Shown here: positions 8,414 through 16,522 of the stretch, piece after piece
Layout: each line of letters begins with the position of its first letter
How positions within the stretch are numbered: position 1 is the first letter of the stretch
Assembly (NCBI RefSeq): GCF_014650115.1
Contig: NZ_BMUI01000002.1
Coordinates: 186,001 to 250,000, forward strand
Origin: Streptomyces olivaceoviridis
GTDB lineage: Bacteria > Actinomycetota > Actinomycetes > Streptomycetales > Streptomycetaceae
Reading direction: 5' to 3'
DNA: 64,000 nt
Notes under the pieces: generated by a model
Database searches by the model: none
Seen by the model: the letters and a program-made list of their open reading frames with translations, nothing else
What the model was told of the DNA's origin: nothing
Position numbers and translations under genes: made by a program

Positions 8414-9748
8414 ATGAAGCATCGCGGCAGACACCGCCGACGCAGACGGGGCGCTGCGCTGCGCGCGGTCCTGACCGGCACCGCGCTCGCGCTCACCGCC
8501 GCGGCCACCCTGATCAGCGCCTCCCAGGCCGACGTCACCGACAACCCGGGCGCGCTGAAGCCGCTGACCTCCCCGGCGGACACCAGCCGGCTCCGCCTCC
8601 AGGAGCACCTGGTCCCCACGCGCTCCCTGGACCGGCTCACCACCGCGATGGGCCGCCCGGTCGGCGTGGACGCCGTGCTCCGGAGCACCGACCGAGCCCT
8701 GCGCGAGGGCGGGGACTGCGCCACCGGCGACCGCGCCTCGCTGCCCGTCGCCCCGGCCGCCACCCGCGCCTACTGCTGGGACCCGGCCGACACCGCGACC
8801 GGCGACTGGCGGCCGGCCTCGGTGACCACCTCCGGGGACGCCGACGAGGACGGCGTCTGGGGCACCCACCGGGTCGTCCTCGCCGGCTGGACCCACAGCA
8901 CCACCACCGGCCGCCCCGCCGAGCGCGGCCTCGCCCGGGTCGCCTTCGTCGACGCCGACGACCCGGCCCACCTCACCTACCGCTGGGCACTGCTGGTGGT
9001 GCCGGTCGACGGCGGCCGGGACTACCGGGGCCTGGCCTCCGGCCTCTCCGGCATGGTCTGGTACCAGAACAAGCTGCTGGTCACCACCACGGCCGGCGGC
9101 GCCGACGCGCTGTACGTCTACGATCTGGACCACATCCAGCGCACCACGGTCGACGGGCCGGCGATCGGCCGCGTGGCCGGCGGCTGGTCCGCCGACGGCC
9201 ACGACTACGTACTGCCCGCGGTCGCTTCGTACCGCTTCACGTCCGGCCGCTGCGGCCCCTCCGGGCCGCCCTGTCCCGGCGCGCTCGCCCTCGACCGCGG
9301 CACGACGCCCGACAGCCTGGTCGCCGCGGAGTGGACCGCGCCCGGCGGCGACCGGCGCGCCCGGCTGTGGCGGTACGCGTTCAGCGACGACCCGGCGCGT
9401 GCCGGACTGCTCGCCACGGACCCCTGGGGGCGGGCGGACGCGGTGGAGGCGTACCGGACCCGGGCCGACGGGATCCGAGGCCTGCTGCCGTACCGGAAGC
9501 CCGGGGCGGATCGGCCGTCCTGGTATGTGGGACGGCTGCCCGAGTCGCAGGACGGGCACGGCGGACTGTGGCGGCAGGACACCCGGGGCGCCCGGGCGGC
9601 CCGGTGCGGCGCCGACGCCTCGGACCGTTGCTGGGCGCAGGAGGCGGGCTCCCTCTCCTACTGGCAGGAGACCGGCGAGGTGTGGTCGCTGTCCGACCGC
9701 ATGCTGTTCGCGCTGCCCCTGGCCGAGCTGGACCGCTCCCTGGACTGA
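8414..9748 (+). CDS. Secreted protein of unknown function
   Basis: A 444-residue exported protein. It begins with a very basic stretch (MKHRGRHRRRRR), then a hydrophobic core (TGTALALTAAATLISASQA) with a likely signal-peptidase site near residue 36. The mature region contains repeated aromatic/Gly strands (TYRWALLVVPVDGG, GMVWYQNKLLVTT, DALYVYDLDHIQ, SLSYWQETGEVWSLSDRMLF), which read like a beta-propeller or similar all-beta fold, and four cysteines. GGAGGAGAG lies 5 bases before ATG. I do not recognise a characterised family. Similar proteins in Streptomyces are annotated simply as secreted. Confidence 0.75.
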   Translation: MKHRGRHRRRRRGAALRAVLTGTALALTAAATLISASQADVTDNPGALKPLTSPADTSRLRLQEHLVPTRSLDRLTTAMGRPVGVDAVLRSTDRALREGGDCATGDRASLPVAPAATRAYCWDPADTATGDWRPASVTTSGDADEDGVWGTHRVVLAGWTHSTTTGRPAERGLARVAFVDADDPAHLTYRWALLVVPVDGGRDYRGLASGLSGMVWYQNKLLVTTTAGGADALYVYDLDHIQRTTVDGPAIGRVAGGWSADGHDYVLPAVASYRFTSGRCGPSGPPCPGALALDRGTTPDSLVAAEWTAPGGDRRARLWRYAFSDDPARAGLLATDPWGRADAVEAYRTRADGIRGLLPYRKPGADRPSWYVGRLPESQDGHGGLWRQDTRGARAARCGADASDRCWAQEAGSLSYWQETGEVWSLSDRMLFALPLAELDRSLD

Positions 9749-9852
9749 CGGCGGTCCTGCCGACCGGCTCCGGGGGCGGCCCTGCCGACCGGCCCCGGGG
9801 GGCCGCGTTACCGCTCGCCCCCGAGGGCGATGCGCCGCCCGGCTCCGGCGGG

Positions 9853-9883
9853 CGGCCCCGGCCCCGGCCCCGGCCCCGGCCCC
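9853..9883. repeat. (GGCCCC)n hexanucleotide tract
   Basis: About five head-to-tail copies of the hexamer CGGCCC lie in the 174-bp gap between the secreted-protein gene and the GNAT gene. It is simple-sequence DNA with no assigned role. Confidence 0.7.
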
Positions 9884-9922
9884 GATCGACAGACCGGGCC
9901 GCGGGATGGTTCCCTGGCCCGC

Positions 9923-10495
9923 ATGAGCAGCACCCCTGTCACCACCTGGTCCCTTGAGCAGACCTCCCCGGCCGATCTCCTGCCCGCCGCCGCCCCCGAC
10001 GGCGACGTCCGGATCGTCCGCGCCGAGGTGCCCTCCCCCGAGTTCAGCCGGTTCCTGTACGCCTCGGTCGGCGGCGACATCCGCTGGACCGACCGGCTGG
10101 GCTGGACGTACGCGCGGTGGCAGGAGTTCCTGGAGCGGCCCGGCGTGGAGACCTGGGTGGCCTACGACCACGGCACCCCGGCCGGCTATGTCGAGTTGGA
10201 GCCGCAGGACGAGGGCGCGGTCGAGATCGTCTACTTCGGGCTGGTCCCCGCCTTCCGCGGCCGACGCATCGGCGGCCACCTGCTGGCGTACGGGACGGCC
10301 CGCGCGTGGGACCTGGCCGAGCGGTGGCCCGGGCGGACGCCGACGAAGCGGGTGTGGCTGCACACGTGCAGCAAGGACGGCGAGTTCGCGATGGACAACT
10401 ACCAGCGGCGCGGCTTCAAGCTGTTCGACACGAAGGTGGAGCTGGAGCCGGACGTGGCCGCGCCGGGCCCCTGGCCCGGCGCCTACCCCGCCTGA
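9923..10495 (+). CDS. GNAT-family N-acetyltransferase
   Basis: A 190-residue acetyltransferase. Strand 4 with the acetyl-CoA pyrophosphate loop is clear: EIVYFGLVPAFRGRRIGGHL, where R-G-R-R-I-G matches the Q/RxxGxG/A motif. GYVELEPQDEGAV precedes it, and VWLHTCSKDGEFAMDNYQRR with GFKLFDTKVEL gives the last helix and strands. The acceptor amine cannot be predicted. ATG 9923 is chosen because it leaves a normal-length N-terminus; no good Shine-Dalgarno sequence is present. A perfect 14-bp hairpin follows it. Confidence 0.85.
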   Translation: MSSTPVTTWSLEQTSPADLLPAAAPDGDVRIVRAEVPSPEFSRFLYASVGGDIRWTDRLGWTYARWQEFLERPGVETWVAYDHGTPAGYVELEPQDEGAVEIVYFGLVPAFRGRRIGGHLLAYGTARAWDLAERWPGRTPTKRVWLHTCSKDGEFAMDNYQRRGFKLFDTKVELEPDVAAPGPWPGAYPA

Positions 10496-10534
10496 CCTGC
10501 CAGGACAAGCCCTTCGGCGACGCATGTGAGCGAC

Positions 10535-10569
10535 GACACCCTTGTCCCACATTCCGGGACAAGGGTGTC
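10535..10569. terminator. Perfect 14-bp hairpin between GNAT gene and sulfur operon
   Basis: GACACCCTTGTCCC (10535-10548) pairs perfectly with 10556-10569 around a 7-base loop. It lies 40 bp past the GNAT stop codon and 53 bp before the sulfur-operon leader peptide. The simplest reading is a terminator insulating the operon; a palindromic operator is an alternative. Confidence 0.65.
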
Positions 10570-10622
10570 CACATGATGGATGAAGCTGGACTGCGTTCAG
10601 ATCGCCGTGACACGCTTCCGTC

Positions 10623-10706
10623 ATGTCCGGAACTGGAATTGCCTTGGTGAGTCGGCGGCACGTCGACCTCGGCCGCATGTCCAGCGCCATCTGTCCGGCG
10701 AGCTGA
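10623..10706 (+). CDS. Sulfur-operon leader peptide, 27 aa
   Basis: A short reading frame reads MSGTGIALVSRRHVDLGRM and ends SSAICPAS. The words LVSRRHVDL, R and C near the end match the small peptides annotated in many Streptomyces genomes as putative leader peptides in front of sulfite-reductase and other sulfur genes. The single cysteine codon (TGT) lies four codons from the stop. Stalling at that codon when cysteinyl-tRNA is scarce would be a plausible attenuation signal for the operon 128 bp downstream. No Shine-Dalgarno sequence is visible. A CACGCT box 6 bases before ATG suggests a leaderless start. That it is translated is inferred from conservation. Confidence 0.75.
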   Translation: MSGTGIALVSRRHVDLGRMSSAICPAS

Positions 10707-10749
10707 CGCCTCCCAGCACCGCCGTTCCCCCCCTCGTACCCGATCACGT

Positions 10750-10793
10750 GTGCGCGATGACGCGCACCCATGCCGCATGCGCACGTACGCGCA
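10750..10793 (+). promoter_or_regulatory. Possible attenuator hairpins between leader peptide and sulfite reductase
   Basis: GTGCGCG-ATGA-CGCGCAC (10750-10767) forms a 7-bp stem with a tetraloop. A second small stem, TGCGC with GCGCA, follows within 25 bases. They lie in the 127 bp between the leader peptide and the sulfite reductase start, where an attenuator would be expected. No competing alternative pairing was worked out. Confidence 0.35.
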
Positions 10794-10833
10794 GGTCAGC
10801 CGCGCTCCCGCCTGTCCCGAAGGACGTACCTCC

Positions 10834-12531
10834 ATGGCCGCCACCCCACAGAACCCCGCCGCCTCCGCGCCCCGCCGCAAGGTGAGCCGTCACCGCGGTG
10901 AGGGCCAGTGGGCCGCCGGCCATTTCACGCCCCTCAACGGCAACGAGCAGTTCAAGAAGGACGACGACGGTCTCAATGTGCGGACACGCATTGAGACGAT
11001 CTACTCCAAGCGCGGCTTCGACTCCATCGACCCGAACGACCTGCGCGGCCGGATGCGCTGGTGGGGGCTGTACACCCAGCGCAAGCCCGGGATCGACGGC
11101 GGCAAGACCGCGATCCTGGAGCCGGAGGAACTGGACGACGAGTACTTCATGCTGCGCGTCCGCATCGACGGCGGGGCGCTGACCACGGCGCAGCTCAGGG
11201 TGATCGGTGAGATCTCGCAGGAGTTCGCGCGCGGCACGGCGGACATCACCGACCGGCAGAACGTCCAGTACCACTGGATCCGGATCGAGGACGTGCCCGA
11301 GATCTGGGACCGGCTGGAGGGCGTCGGCCTGTCCACCGTCACGGCCTGCGGCGACACCCCGCGTGTGATGATCGGCTCCCCGGTGGCGGGCATCGCCGAG
11401 GACGAGATCATCGACGCCACGCCGGCGCTGGAGGAGATGAAGCGCCGCGTCCTGAACAACAAGGCGTACTCCAACCTGCCGCGCAAGTTCAAGACGGCCA
11501 TCTCGGGTTCGCCGCTGCTGGACGTCGTGCACGAGATCAACGACGTCGCGTTCGTCGGCGTCCGCCACCCCGAGCACGGTCCGGGCTTCGACGTCTGGGT
11601 CGGCGGCGGTCTGTCCACCAACCCCAAGCTGGGCGTGCGCCTCGGCGCCTGGGTGCCGATCGACGAGGTGCCGGACGTCTACGAGGGCGTCATCTCGATC
11701 TTCCGTGACTACGGCTACCGCCGGCTGCGCAACCGGGCCCGGCTGAAGTTCCTCGTCGCCGACTGGGGCGCGGAGAAGTTCCGGCGGGTGCTGGAGGACG
11801 AGTACCTGAAGCGCGAGCTGACCGACGGTCCCGCTCCCGAACAGCCGGTGCGGCAGTGGCGCGACCACATCGGTGTGCACCGGCAGAAGGACGGCCGGTT
11901 CTACGTCGGTTTCGCGCCGCGCGTCGGCCGGGTCGACGGTGCCACGCTGACGAAGGTCGCCGACCTCGCGGAGGCGCACGGCTCGGGCCGGGTCCGCACC
12001 ACCGTCGAGCAGAAGATGATCATCCTCGACGTCGAGCAGGACAGGGTCGACTCGCTGGTGGAGGGCCTGGAGGCGCTGGACCTCACCGCCCGGCCGTCCT
12101 CCTTCCGGCGCGGCACCATGGCCTGCACCGGCATCGAGTTCTGCAAGCTCGCCATCGTGGAGACCAAGCAGCGCGGCTCGACGCTGATCGACGAACTGGA
12201 GCGCCGGCTGCCGGACTTCGACGAGCCGATCACCATCAACCTCAACGGCTGCCCGAACGCCTGCGCCCGTATCCAGGTCGCGGACATCGGTCTCAAGGGC
12301 CAGCTCGTCCTCGACGACCGGGGCGAGCAGGTCGAGGGCTACCAGGTGCACCTGGGCGGCGCCCTCGGGCTGGAGCCGGGCTTCGGCCGCAAGGTGCGCG
12401 GTCTGAAGGTCACCGCGGAGGAGCTGCCCGACTACATCGAGCGGGTGCTCAAGCGGTTCCAGGCCGAGCGCGAGGACGGCGAGCGGTTCGCGACCTGGGC
12501 GGCGCGGGCGAGCGAGGAGGCGCTGTCGTGA
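10834..12531 (+). CDS. sir: Ferredoxin-type sulfite (nitrite/sulfite) reductase
   Basis: A 565-residue siroheme/4Fe-4S reductase that converts sulfite to sulfide with six electrons. The N-terminal half carries the NIR_SIR ferredoxin-like domain (MRWWGLYTQRKPG, DITDRQNVQYHWIRIEDVP). The cluster cysteines are in GTMACTGIEFCKLA (about residue 430) and NLNGCPNACAR (about residue 470). The siroheme-contact segment CGDTPRVMIGSPVAG is also present. It is first in a nine-gene sulfur operon behind the leader peptide and overlaps the next gene as GTGA. ATG 10834 is chosen over an ATG 84 bases upstream because AAGGAC lies 8 bases before it. Sulfite is preferred over nitrite as substrate on operon context. 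Confidence 0.95.
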   Translation: MAATPQNPAASAPRRKVSRHRGEGQWAAGHFTPLNGNEQFKKDDDGLNVRTRIETIYSKRGFDSIDPNDLRGRMRWWGLYTQRKPGIDGGKTAILEPEELDDEYFMLRVRIDGGALTTAQLRVIGEISQEFARGTADITDRQNVQYHWIRIEDVPEIWDRLEGVGLSTVTACGDTPRVMIGSPVAGIAEDEIIDATPALEEMKRRVLNNKAYSNLPRKFKTAISGSPLLDVVHEINDVAFVGVRHPEHGPGFDVWVGGGLSTNPKLGVRLGAWVPIDEVPDVYEGVISIFRDYGYRRLRNRARLKFLVADWGAEKFRRVLEDEYLKRELTDGPAPEQPVRQWRDHIGVHRQKDGRFYVGFAPRVGRVDGATLTKVADLAEAHGSGRVRTTVEQKMIILDVEQDRVDSLVEGLEALDLTARPSSFRRGTMACTGIEFCKLAIVETKQRGSTLIDELERRLPDFDEPITINLNGCPNACARIQVADIGLKGQLVLDDRGEQVEGYQVHLGGALGLEPGFGRKVRGLKVTAEELPDYIERVLKRFQAEREDGERFATWAARASEEALS

Positions 12532-12710
12532 GCGAGCGGGCCGCGCCCTTCTACTGCCCCTACTGCGGCGACGAGGACCTGCGTCCGAACGACGAGGGTC
12601 ACGGCGCCTGGGAGTGCGGGGCCTGCAACCGCGCATTCCGGCTGAAGTTCCTCGGGCTGCTCTCCCGGGGGCTCCAGCGAGCCGACAACGGAGGGGACGA
12701 GCTGATATGA
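12528..12710 (+). CDS. Small zinc-ribbon protein of the sulfite reductase operon
   Basis: A 60-residue protein starting at GTG 12528, whose start overlaps the sulfite reductase stop codon. CPYC near residue 10 and CGAC near residue 31 form a four-cysteine zinc or iron ribbon, followed by a basic helix (NRAFRLKFLGLL). GAGGAGG lies 6 bases upstream inside sir. It is translationally coupled at both ends, GTGA to sir and ATGA to cysH. Small proteins of this kind sit in the same place in other actinobacterial sulfur operons. A role in electron transfer to, or assembly of, Sir or CysH is possible but unproven. Confidence 0.8.
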   Translation: MSERAAPFYCPYCGDEDLRPNDEGHGAWECGACNRAFRLKFLGLLSRGLQRADNGGDELI

Positions 12711-13417
12711 CGACAGCTCAGGAAGAGCGTACAACTGAGGAGTTGAAGGCGCTCGCCGGGCAGGCGGGCCGTGACCTGGAGGACGCCGACGCGCTGGAGA
12801 TCCTCCAGTGGGCGGTGGACACCTTCGGCACGAAGTTCTGCGTCACCTCCTCCATGGAGGACGCCGTGGTCGCCCATCTCGCCTCGCGCGTGCTGAAGGG
12901 TGTGGACGTCGTCTTCCTCGACACCGGCTACCACTTCCCGGAGACCATCGGGACCCGGGACGCCGTGGAGGCCGTGATGGACGTCAACGTCATCACCCTC
13001 ACGCCGAAGCAGACGGTCGCCGAACAGGACGCCGAGTACGGCCCGAAGCTGCACGACCGCGACCCCGACCTGTGCTGCGCGCTGCGCAAGGTGCGGCCGC
13101 TGGAAGAGGGCCTGGGGAACTACCAGGCGTGGGCGACGGGCCTGCGCCGCGACGAGTCCCCGACCCGGGCGAACACCCCGGTCGTCGGCTGGGACGAGAA
13201 GCGGCGGAAGGTCAAGATCTCGCCGATCGCCCGCTGGACCCAGGACGACGTGGACGCGTACATCACCGAACACGGCGTGCTCACCAACCCGTTGCTGATG
13301 GACGGCTACGCCTCCGTCGGCTGCGCCCCGTGCACCCGCAGGGTCCTGGAGGGCGAGGACGCGCGGGCCGGCCGCTGGGCGGGCCGGGCCAAGACCGAGT
13401 GCGGGTTGCACGGATGA
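12707..13417 (+). CDS. cysH: Phosphoadenylyl/adenylyl-sulfate reductase
   Basis: A 236-residue CysH. It reduces PAPS or APS to sulfite. The PP-loop-like start is CVTSSMEDAVVAHL and FLDTGYHFPETIGTRD follows. A Cys-Cys pair (DPDLCCALRKV) and a CxxC pair (VGCAPCTRR) are the ligands of a 4Fe-4S cluster, diagnostic of the APS-reducing branch rather than the cluster-free PAPS reductases. The C-terminal TECGLHG holds the catalytic cysteine that forms the thiosulfonate intermediate. ATG 12707 overlaps the zinc-ribbon stop codon. APS specificity is deduced from the cluster motif. Bacteria of this branch can usually use APS even when CysC is present. Confidence 0.95.
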   Translation: MTTAQEERTTEELKALAGQAGRDLEDADALEILQWAVDTFGTKFCVTSSMEDAVVAHLASRVLKGVDVVFLDTGYHFPETIGTRDAVEAVMDVNVITLTPKQTVAEQDAEYGPKLHDRDPDLCCALRKVRPLEEGLGNYQAWATGLRRDESPTRANTPVVGWDEKRRKVKISPIARWTQDDVDAYITEHGVLTNPLLMDGYASVGCAPCTRRVLEGEDARAGRWAGRAKTECGLHG

Positions 13418-13443
13418 CGAACGAGCGGATTCAGGAGAACCAC

Positions 13444-13980
13444 GTGACGACCGGAGCCACCGTCTGGCTCACGGGTCTGCCGAGCGCCGGCAAGACCACC
13501 ATCGCGTACGAGCTGGCGGGCCGGCTGCGCGCCGGGGGCCACCGGGTGGAGGTGCTCGACGGCGACGAGATCCGCGAGTTCATCTCGGCGGGCCTCGGCT
13601 TCTCCCGGGAGGACCGGCACACCAACGTGCAGCGGATCGGCTTCGTGGCCGAGCTGCTGGCCCGCAACGGCGTCAAGGCGCTGGTCCCGGTGATCGCGCC
13701 GTACACGGACAGCCGGGACGCGGTGCGGGGGCGGCACGAGGAGAACGGGACGCCGTACCTGGAGATCCATGTGGCGACCCCGGTCGAGGTGTGCAGCGTG
13801 CGCGATGTGAAGGGGCTGTACGCCAAGCAGGCCGCGGGCGAGCTGACCGGGCTCACTGGGGTCGACGACCCGTACGAGGAGCCGAAGGCGCCGGATCTGC
13901 GGATCGAGTCGCAGCACCAGACGGTCCAGGAGTCGGCCGCGTCGGTGCACGCGCTGCTGAGCGAGAGGGGACTGGCATGA
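13444..13980 (+). CDS. cysC: Adenylyl-sulfate kinase
   Basis: A 178-residue APS kinase, which phosphorylates APS to PAPS. The P-loop GLPSAGKTT is near the N-terminus. VEVLDGDEIREFISAGLGFS and REDRHTNVQRIGFVAELLARNG are the substrate and lid segments, and FAPYTDSR-like VIAPYTDSRDAVR and KGLYAKQAAGEL complete the fold. GTG 13444 is preferred: AGGAGA lies 6 bases before it and the family N-terminus begins there. An earlier ATG at 13414 overlaps the cysH stop codon and would add ten residues. It overlaps cysD as ATGA. With an APS-type CysH present, PAPS from this enzyme may also serve sulfotransferases. Confidence 0.93.
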   Translation: MTTGATVWLTGLPSAGKTTIAYELAGRLRAGGHRVEVLDGDEIREFISAGLGFSREDRHTNVQRIGFVAELLARNGVKALVPVIAPYTDSRDAVRGRHEENGTPYLEIHVATPVEVCSVRDVKGLYAKQAAGELTGLTGVDDPYEEPKAPDLRIESQHQTVQESAASVHALLSERGLA

Positions 13981-14912
13981 CCACGGTCGCCAAGGTGGAC
14001 GAGGGAACGCACAGCCCGTACGCGCTGTCGCACCTGGACGCGCTGGAGTCCGAGGCGGTGCACATCTTCCGCGAGGTCGCGGGCGAGTTCGAGAACCCGG
14101 TGATCCTGTTCTCCGGCGGCAAGGACTCCATCGTCATGCTGCACCTCGCGCTGAAGGCCTTCGCCCCCGCGCCGGTGCCGTTCGCGCTGCTCCATGTCGA
14201 CACCGGACACAACTTCCCGGAAGTCCTTGAGTACCGGGACCGTGTGGTGGCCGCACATGGGCTGCGCCTCCATGTGGCCTCCGTCCAGGACTACATCGAC
14301 CGCGGCGTGCTCAAGGAACGCCCCGACGGCACCCGCAACCCGCTCCAGACCCTTCCCCTGACGGAGAAGATCCAGAGCGAGAAGTTCGACGCCGTCTTCG
14401 GCGGTGGCCGCCGCGACGAGGAGAAGGCCCGCGCCAAGGAGCGGGTGTTCTCGCTGCGCGACGAGTTCTCCCAGTGGGACCCGCGGCGCCAGCGCCCCGA
14501 GCTGTGGAACCTGTACAACGGCCGGCACGCCCCCGGTGAGCACGTCCGGGTCTTCCCGCTGTCCAACTGGACCGAGCTGGACGTCTGGCAGTACATCGCC
14601 CGCGAGGGCATCGAGCTGCCGGAGATCTACTTCGCCCACGAGCGCGAGGTGTTCCAGCGCGGCGGGATGTGGCTGACGGCCGGGGACTGGGGCGGGCCGA
14701 AGGACGGCGAGACGGTCGAGAAGCGGCAGGTGCGCTACCGGACCGTCGGCGACATGTCCTGCACCGGCGCGGTCGACTCCGGCGCCGACACGATCGAGAA
14801 GGTCATCGCCGAGATCGCCGCGTCCCGGCTGACCGAGCGGGGCGCGACCCGCGCCGACGACAAGCTGTCCGAGGCCGCGATGGAAGACCGCAAGCGCGAG
14901 GGGTACTTCTAA
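13977..14912 (+). CDS. cysD: Sulfate adenylyltransferase subunit 2
   Basis: A 311-residue ATP-sulfurylase catalytic subunit that makes APS from ATP and sulfate together with CysN. The PP-loop SGGKDS is at residues 46-51. Typical segments are LHVDTGHNFPEVLEYRDRVV, DAVFGGGRRDEEKARAKER and VRVFPLSNWTELDVWQYI, and the C-terminus ends DRKREGYF as in other CysD proteins. Its ATG overlaps the cysC stop codon, and cysN begins 2 bp after its own stop. No anomaly was seen. Confidence 0.96.
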   Translation: MTTVAKVDEGTHSPYALSHLDALESEAVHIFREVAGEFENPVILFSGGKDSIVMLHLALKAFAPAPVPFALLHVDTGHNFPEVLEYRDRVVAAHGLRLHVASVQDYIDRGVLKERPDGTRNPLQTLPLTEKIQSEKFDAVFGGGRRDEEKARAKERVFSLRDEFSQWDPRRQRPELWNLYNGRHAPGEHVRVFPLSNWTELDVWQYIAREGIELPEIYFAHEREVFQRGGMWLTAGDWGGPKDGETVEKRQVRYRTVGDMSCTGAVDSGADTIEKVIAEIAASRLTERGATRADDKLSEAAMEDRKREGYF

Positions 14913-14914
14913 GC

Positions 14915-16249
14915 ATGAGCACGACCACGACCGAGGCGCTCTCGGACACCACCCTGCTGCGGTTCGCCACCGCCGGCTCCGTCGACGACGGCAAGTCCAC
15001 GCTCGTCGGACGGCTGCTGCACGACTCCAAGTCGGTCCTCGCCGACCAGTTGGAGGCCGTCGAGCGCGCCTCCGCGAGCCGGGGCCAGGACGCCCCGGAC
15101 CTCGCGCTGCTCACCGACGGCCTGCGCGCCGAACGCGAGCAGGGCATCACCATCGACGTCGCCTACCGCTACTTCGCCACCCCGCGCCGCCGGTTCATCC
15201 TCGCCGACACCCCGGGCCATGTGCAGTACACCCGCAACATGGTCACCGGCGCCTCCACGGCCGAGCTGACGGTGATCCTGGTCGACGCCCGCAACGGCGT
15301 GGTCGAGCAGACCCGACGGCACGCGGCCATCGCCGCACTCCTCCGCGTCCCGCACGTCGTCCTCGCCGTCAACAAGATGGACCTCGTCGGGTACGAGGAG
15401 AGGGTGTTCGCCGCGATCGCCGAGGAGTTCACGGCGTACGCGACCGAGCTGGGCGTCCCGGAGGTCACCGCGATCCCGATCTCGGCGCTGGCCGGCGACA
15501 ACGTGGTGGAGCCGTCCGCGAACATGGACTGGTACGGCGGTCCGACCGTGCTGGAGCACCTGGAGACCGTGCCGGTCAGCCATGACCTGGCGCACTGCCA
15601 CGCGCGGCTGCCCGTGCAGTACGTGATCCGGCCGCGGACCGCCGAGCACCCGGACTACCGGGGCTACGCGGGACAGATCGCGGCCGGTACGTTCCGGGTG
15701 GGCGACCGGGTCACCGTCCTGCCGTCCGGCCGTACTTCGACGATCTCCGGCATCGACCTGCTCGGCGAGCCGGTCGACGTGGCCTGGACGACGCAGTCGG
15801 TGACGGTGCTGCTCGCGGACGACGTCGACGTCTCGCGCGGCGACCTGATCGTGCCGACGAAGGACGCCCCGGCCACCACGCAGGACGTGGAGGCGACCGT
15901 CTGCCACGTCGCCGACGCGCCGCTGACCGTCGGACACCGGGTGCTGCTCAAGCACGGCACCCGCACGGTCAAGGCGGTCGTGAAGGACATCCCGTCCCGG
16001 CTGACCCTCGACGACCTGTCCCTGCACCCGCACCCGGGACAGCTCGTCGCCAACGACATCGGCCGGGTGAAGATCCGTACCGCCGAGCCGCTGCCGGTCG
16101 ACTCCTACGCCGACTCGCGCCGCACGGGCTCCTTCATCCTGATCGACCCCGCCGACGGCACCACGCTCACCGCGGGCATGGTCGGCGAGTCCTTCGCGTC
16201 CCCCGAGCCGGTCAAGGACGCGGCCGACGACGACGGCTGGGACTTCTGA
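14915..16249 (+). CDS. cysN: Sulfate adenylyltransferase subunit 1 (GTPase)
   Basis: A 444-residue translation-factor-like GTPase that drives APS synthesis by CysD. The G1 motif AGSVDDGKST is at residues 20-29, REQGITIDVAYRYF is switch I, DTPGHVQYTRNM is G3 and VNKMDL is G4. Beta-barrel domains II and III follow to the C-terminus. There is no fused CysC kinase domain, consistent with the separate cysC upstream. It follows cysD by 2 bp. The gap to the next operon gene is 273 bp, so the transporter genes may also have their own promoter. Confidence 0.96.
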   Translation: MSTTTTEALSDTTLLRFATAGSVDDGKSTLVGRLLHDSKSVLADQLEAVERASASRGQDAPDLALLTDGLRAEREQGITIDVAYRYFATPRRRFILADTPGHVQYTRNMVTGASTAELTVILVDARNGVVEQTRRHAAIAALLRVPHVVLAVNKMDLVGYEERVFAAIAEEFTAYATELGVPEVTAIPISALAGDNVVEPSANMDWYGGPTVLEHLETVPVSHDLAHCHARLPVQYVIRPRTAEHPDYRGYAGQIAAGTFRVGDRVTVLPSGRTSTISGIDLLGEPVDVAWTTQSVTVLLADDVDVSRGDLIVPTKDAPATTQDVEATVCHVADAPLTVGHRVLLKHGTRTVKAVVKDIPSRLTLDDLSLHPHPGQLVANDIGRVKIRTAEPLPVDSYADSRRTGSFILIDPADGTTLTAGMVGESFASPEPVKDAADDDGWDF

Positions 16250-16400
16250 GCATGAACTCCACCGATTTCTACGCGACGTTCGCCAAGGAGGGCGGCCGTG
16301 TCGGCAGCGGCGCCCTCGGCAGCGGGCAGGGCGGGGTCGCGCGATGTGCGCTGTGACGTACGCGCACTGCCTGCGCGCCCCGTCCCCCCACCCTTCCCCA

Positions 16401-16440
16401 CATGCTCGGCTTCGCTCGCAAGCGGGGGGACCCCCACCCC
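16401..16440. repeat. Streptomyces-type interspersed intergenic repeat
   Basis: CATGCTCGGCTTCGCTCG and the following AGCGGGGGGACCCCCAC closely match a short intergenic element that, from memory, is scattered widely in Streptomyces genomes (TCGGCTTCGCTCG...GGGGGGACCCCC). GGGGG/CCCCC can fold as a hairpin. It lies in the 273-bp cysN to substrate-binding-protein gap, which also holds a 34-codon frame from 16252 with no sign of being a gene. Confidence 0.6.
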
Positions 16441-16522
16441 GGAAGCGACGAAGACCCTTTGCCGACTCCCGGCCACGACCTGAGAGACCGTGACCGCCGG
16501 GCCAACGAGAGGAAAGCCTCCC

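Noticed and set aside
16252..16356. 34-codon frame just after cysN
   Set aside because: No family resemblance, Gly-rich drift at the end and no clear ribosome-binding site. It may be a chance frame.
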